A program made the position numbers and the translations under genes. Below the pieces are notes generated by a model. It was not told the DNA's origin, ran no database searches, and saw only the letters and a list, made by a program, of their open reading frames with translations. This document shows, piece after piece, positions 60,510 to 64,000 of a stretch of DNA of 64,000 bases. Source of the DNA: Prostheceraeus crozeri (Eukaryota > Platyhelminthes > Polycladida > Euryleptidae); the NCBI GenBank assembly GCA_907163375.1, contig CAJQUW010012887.1, positions 346,917 through 410,916 on the forward strand. Reading direction: 5' to 3'. Positions within the stretch are counted from its first letter, which is position 1. Every line of letters begins with the position of its first letter.

Positions 60510-63500
60510 ATAGATGCTAGGATTATTAGTTTTGCATTTTCATTTAAATATGCACGCTTGGGCATCGCCATTAGGTAAGGCTGCATAGCACTTTGTGCGT
60601 TAGATACCTGTTAAAAGCGCGTCTTGCATCAGGAGCAGTCAGCTAGTAGAAGCAGAGTTTAAGGCAGAGTAAGGATGTCCTAAAGCAGTAAAAAGAGTAG
60701 TTGGTAAGACACAGTGTAGTTAGTTTTGTAGATGAATATATACCCTGCGAAGGTTTTTTAGTCAAGATAATTTTTACGCAATTGGGACATTAGAGATGTC
60801 ATCACCCAGTTTAGAACAAAGCGCGTTATGTATTTTCTAAGAGTGAAACGAAATGTGAAGTGTTGTTTTTAGTTTATATGTAGTCCGTGAATCCATAGAT
60901 TGTAACTTTGTCATCGAACATGCTTCACTTCTGTTGTATATATGGAGTTTAACTTACATGAGATGACAAGCTTTTTCAACTATATGATATGATATAGATG
61001 CGACGGCAGATTATATTTGATGAGCAAACTTTTAGATTCTTATGAGAGCTGGTTGTAAATTTAATCTTGATGCGATTCGATCCGATATTCATAGAATGTA
61101 TGTCCATGCCTCCTCACATTCATCATTTAATGAAGCTCTCTGAAATCTAGCTTTGTAGTAGTGTGATATTCTAAAGAGGATTGGAAGGCATACACCACAC
61201 CGCTTCCTAATATTATGGTGTTATAGATGTCTTACCAAATGAATTGATCGCTCGCAGTTGGAAGGAAGAATGGAGAGAGAATAATAACTGTATAGTTTGT
61301 CACTGATTATGTTTGCTGATGATGACTACAACTATATTTTTTGTTCCGCCATAATTTTTTCTCTCCATACTTCTTACCCACAGTCTCTGCATTCCATCAG
61401 TGTGTTTACTAACTCAATAGATAGTGATAAGAGGCGTTTTGTTGAATCACCCACGCTTTTTTTCAAAATGGATGCAGTTAAGTGCTTCAGACATTCTACC
61501 AACATCTTCATCAGGAATATTTTTAAATCTATAATGAAATTTGTGGATTGCGAGTTTTTGAATATAAACTTTTTTAAGCAATTTGCGTAATGTAGTGTAG
61601 TAGACAATTGACGTATTAGATGTAGTCCATGGACCAAAACCAAGATGTGGATTAGAATTCATGTATCCAACCTCAAGCGTATAAGACTTTAGTCTTATAG
61701 TAAAATAGAGTTGAGAAAGCGGAGAGGAAGATTCAGGAGGAAGGGGAATGGATCTGTCTCCCACTCCAATGAATAGATAGATAAATCTCAGTAAGCTTTC
61801 TGATTTTTTATTCTTTCATGATGGAGATACGGATTACCCACTGTTGAAGTTGCCTTAATAATTTTGGTCATTACCCAAATTGGTCACATAAGAATCTGAT
61901 TGTATCTGAATCATTTCATAGTTCCACTTCCAATACTGATGTTAAATTGTATGGGAACTGGAAAATGCATTATTCATCGTTATTCCTTCATGGGTGCGTG
62001 GAGTCAATATCATTTCTTCCAAATCATTTCACTTCTGAATATGCTATCTTAGCAAATATATAACGCCAACCTCCCATTCACCTTCTAAATGCAGTGGCCG
62101 ATTTAATTCTACTCGATAGTCTGATGGTTTATTTTTGGGAAATTTATTCATAGAAGCATTACTGGGCAAGTAGATTAGAAACGAGTCCTTATTTTCACTT
62201 TCCATATTATTCACATTGGAAAAATATATTAGAAATACGATTGCATTAACTCTTATACGCGAAATAGAGAGATGAGAGAGTGTACTTAGTCACAGATGTT
62301 TTAGTGAAAAGGAATCATTCAGCACATCCAGCATCTGTCCATAATATGGCAATATCATTTGTGGGATCGCTATCGTTTGATTTCAGCTTTGTATAATGCA
62401 CATCTTCAATGCAAACGCTTCATGCTCTAGAATAAATACTGCCAGCTTTTGGCTTTTCTGGTATCATTGCTAGCAATGCGATGCCTTTCAACATCTCCAT
62501 CAAGTTACACTCTTCCACAAATATTGAGAAATACCTATCATCTTGAAAATCGTTAATAGTGCTGTTAGCGTCATGTCTGCGCTAGCTTTAAGGTTATACT
62601 GTACCACTTTTTAAAGATATTTTCTGATCAAAATGCCAAAATGTCCCTTAGAGTTTTATCCATAATTAGTTCAATACCTTTTCGATTATATAGTGAGAGA
62701 CAAAGATACCATTCTTTTTCAGATAAATTAAGATGTTGCTCTTTAATCACTTCATTATAAATAATCTTACAAACAATTTAAACCGAAGTAATATATGCGA
62801 GGCATCAACACTCTTGTTTCATGTAAGTTACACCTAAATGCTCTACACACTTTCTGTATAAAAGATACGGGTTCCATTACTGTATCATAATTATGATTTG
62901 ACCTTTCACATGGTAAATGTATGCATATTCAAGATGTTTTCCATGAACTGTGCTGCAGAACGAGAACGATCGTCGTAAGAACTTGATGAAAATCATATTT
63001 TGAACAATTACAAATTACTAGATAATCATCATTTATATTTGTTATTGCAAATATCGATTAGATGATTTGTTAATAGTAGTCAATAGTTGCCACAATTGTT
63101 TACCACTCTAACTCGAAGGAGATAACTTAAATTTCTGATCAATAAATGTTTCAGGAGTCATGTTTGTTTGCTTTCTTGGCTTAATCACAATCTTCTTCAT
63201 CCAACGTCTTCTCATTTTATGGAATTAAGATCTACATAATAAGCTTTCTCGATATATATTAAACTGTTTAGGGACCACTTATTGGTAATTAACGCTTAAA
63301 ATTATCATAAGCTTTGTTAAGGCGCTATCGCGATTCGGATAGACTATAATGTCATTTCTCTAATACTTGTACGACTTATAACGCAAGAGCAAGACCGAAT
63401 CGCTTTCTCAATCCTACATGATTTCGCCCGCTCACTGCTCTGCGCTCGCTCTTTCTCATCTGCGAGTTGTGCGCGGTATGATGTTAAATTGCGACAAGTA

Positions 63501-64000
63501 TGTTATACACGCTTTATTTCAAGAATATGTATATATAAACTTGTTTTACATGATAAGTATGATCTTTTCTTTGGCCACTGTGGAATGCTATACTCGGCCA
63601 CCTTTACTTATCACATTGGTAAGCAGCTGTTTTAGCGTCTCATATTGAATAGTCATCACCTCTATGATCCAAAAGCATATAGACACAAGTTGCCTATGAA
63701 ACAAGTTGAGTGACACCACTTCCCAATTTCCATTTAGCTGTTTGTTGCATGATCAACGATCAATGGGGATAGAAAAGAGTGCGGCCCTTCGATTACTAGT
63801 AAATCTCTTGGTTTAGCCGCTTAGCTAAGCAAAATATGATTAAACGACATTTTATTTATTGCTGATCTGCAAACTTTGATAACATCATGAAGACTTCGGA
63901 TTTTGAGACTCTCTAGCAATTTATCAGAGTTAGAGCGTGTGGAAACGTAACATTTCAAAATTCGCATGGTCATAACATCAAGAGGAGATTACATTAACAT
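60510..64000. other. Intergenic, nothing recognised
   Basis: AT-rich sequence without supported genes, RNA genes or repeats. The longest open frames, about 76-105 codons, show no family motifs. Confidence 0.5.

Noticed and set aside
61466-61545. Possible hammerhead on the minus strand (CTGATGA followed by GAAG)
   Set aside because: The GAAA box is changed and I could not form stems I and III, so the CTGATGA alone is likely chance or a very decayed copy.

Overview
The window is eukaryotic, from an invertebrate animal that I cannot place further. The evidence is spliced GT-AG exons of a conserved animal gene, a Pol III-type tRNA-like gene, and a mixed load of LINEs, cut-and-paste DNA transposons, fold-back elements, a Ty3/Gypsy remnant and a long satellite. 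Nothing in it is prokaryotic.

Layout. 1-10726 is a satellite of 92-bp units (116 full copies and a 54-bp partial) with no length change across the array. From 10759 to 41142, on the minus strand, 14 exons code for a Neuralized-like protein 4 (NEURL4) orthologue. All 14 reading phases join correctly and give 1411 codons. They cover neuralized homology repeats (NHR) 1 to 5 and the first part of NHR6. The 3' end of the gene is missing: the intron after the last visible exon runs straight into the satellite, 32 bp past the splice donor.

The large introns carry most of the mobile DNA: a tRNA-Thr-like gene (18.5 kb), a LINE that starts beside a splice donor (19.3-20.45 kb), a CR1/Jockey-type LINE (24.2-26.5 kb), a fold-back element whose end repeat has expanded to 20 tandem copies on one side (27.9-30.2 kb), an element with two inverted hammerhead ribozyme copies (32.2-32.7 kb), a second fold-back element (33.7-34.3 kb), a non-autonomous hAT-like element (35.1-36.3 kb) and a nearly whole IS630/Tc1-type transposon (39.0-40.9 kb).

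Upstream of the gene (41.2-64 kb) I see no convincing host exon. This part holds RTE-type LINE remnants (43.7-44.5 and 49.6-51.4 kb). The second lies between inverted arms related to the fold-back family and carries a perfect 65-bp-arm hairpin insertion. There are also a dispersed repeat shared in inverted orientation with 23.2-23.9 kb, and broken Ty3/Gypsy pol remnants on the minus strand (about 55.1-55.6 and 57.5-60.5 kb).

The most unusual system is the 488-bp insertion at 32171-32658. It has a tRNA-like head, a full-consensus hammerhead core, a second hammerhead copy in inverted orientation, 12-bp target-site duplications, and an inverted duplication whose inner edge falls at the predicted ribozyme cleavage site. 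Next in interest are the indel-free satellite inside a gene and its local four-unit higher-order repeats.
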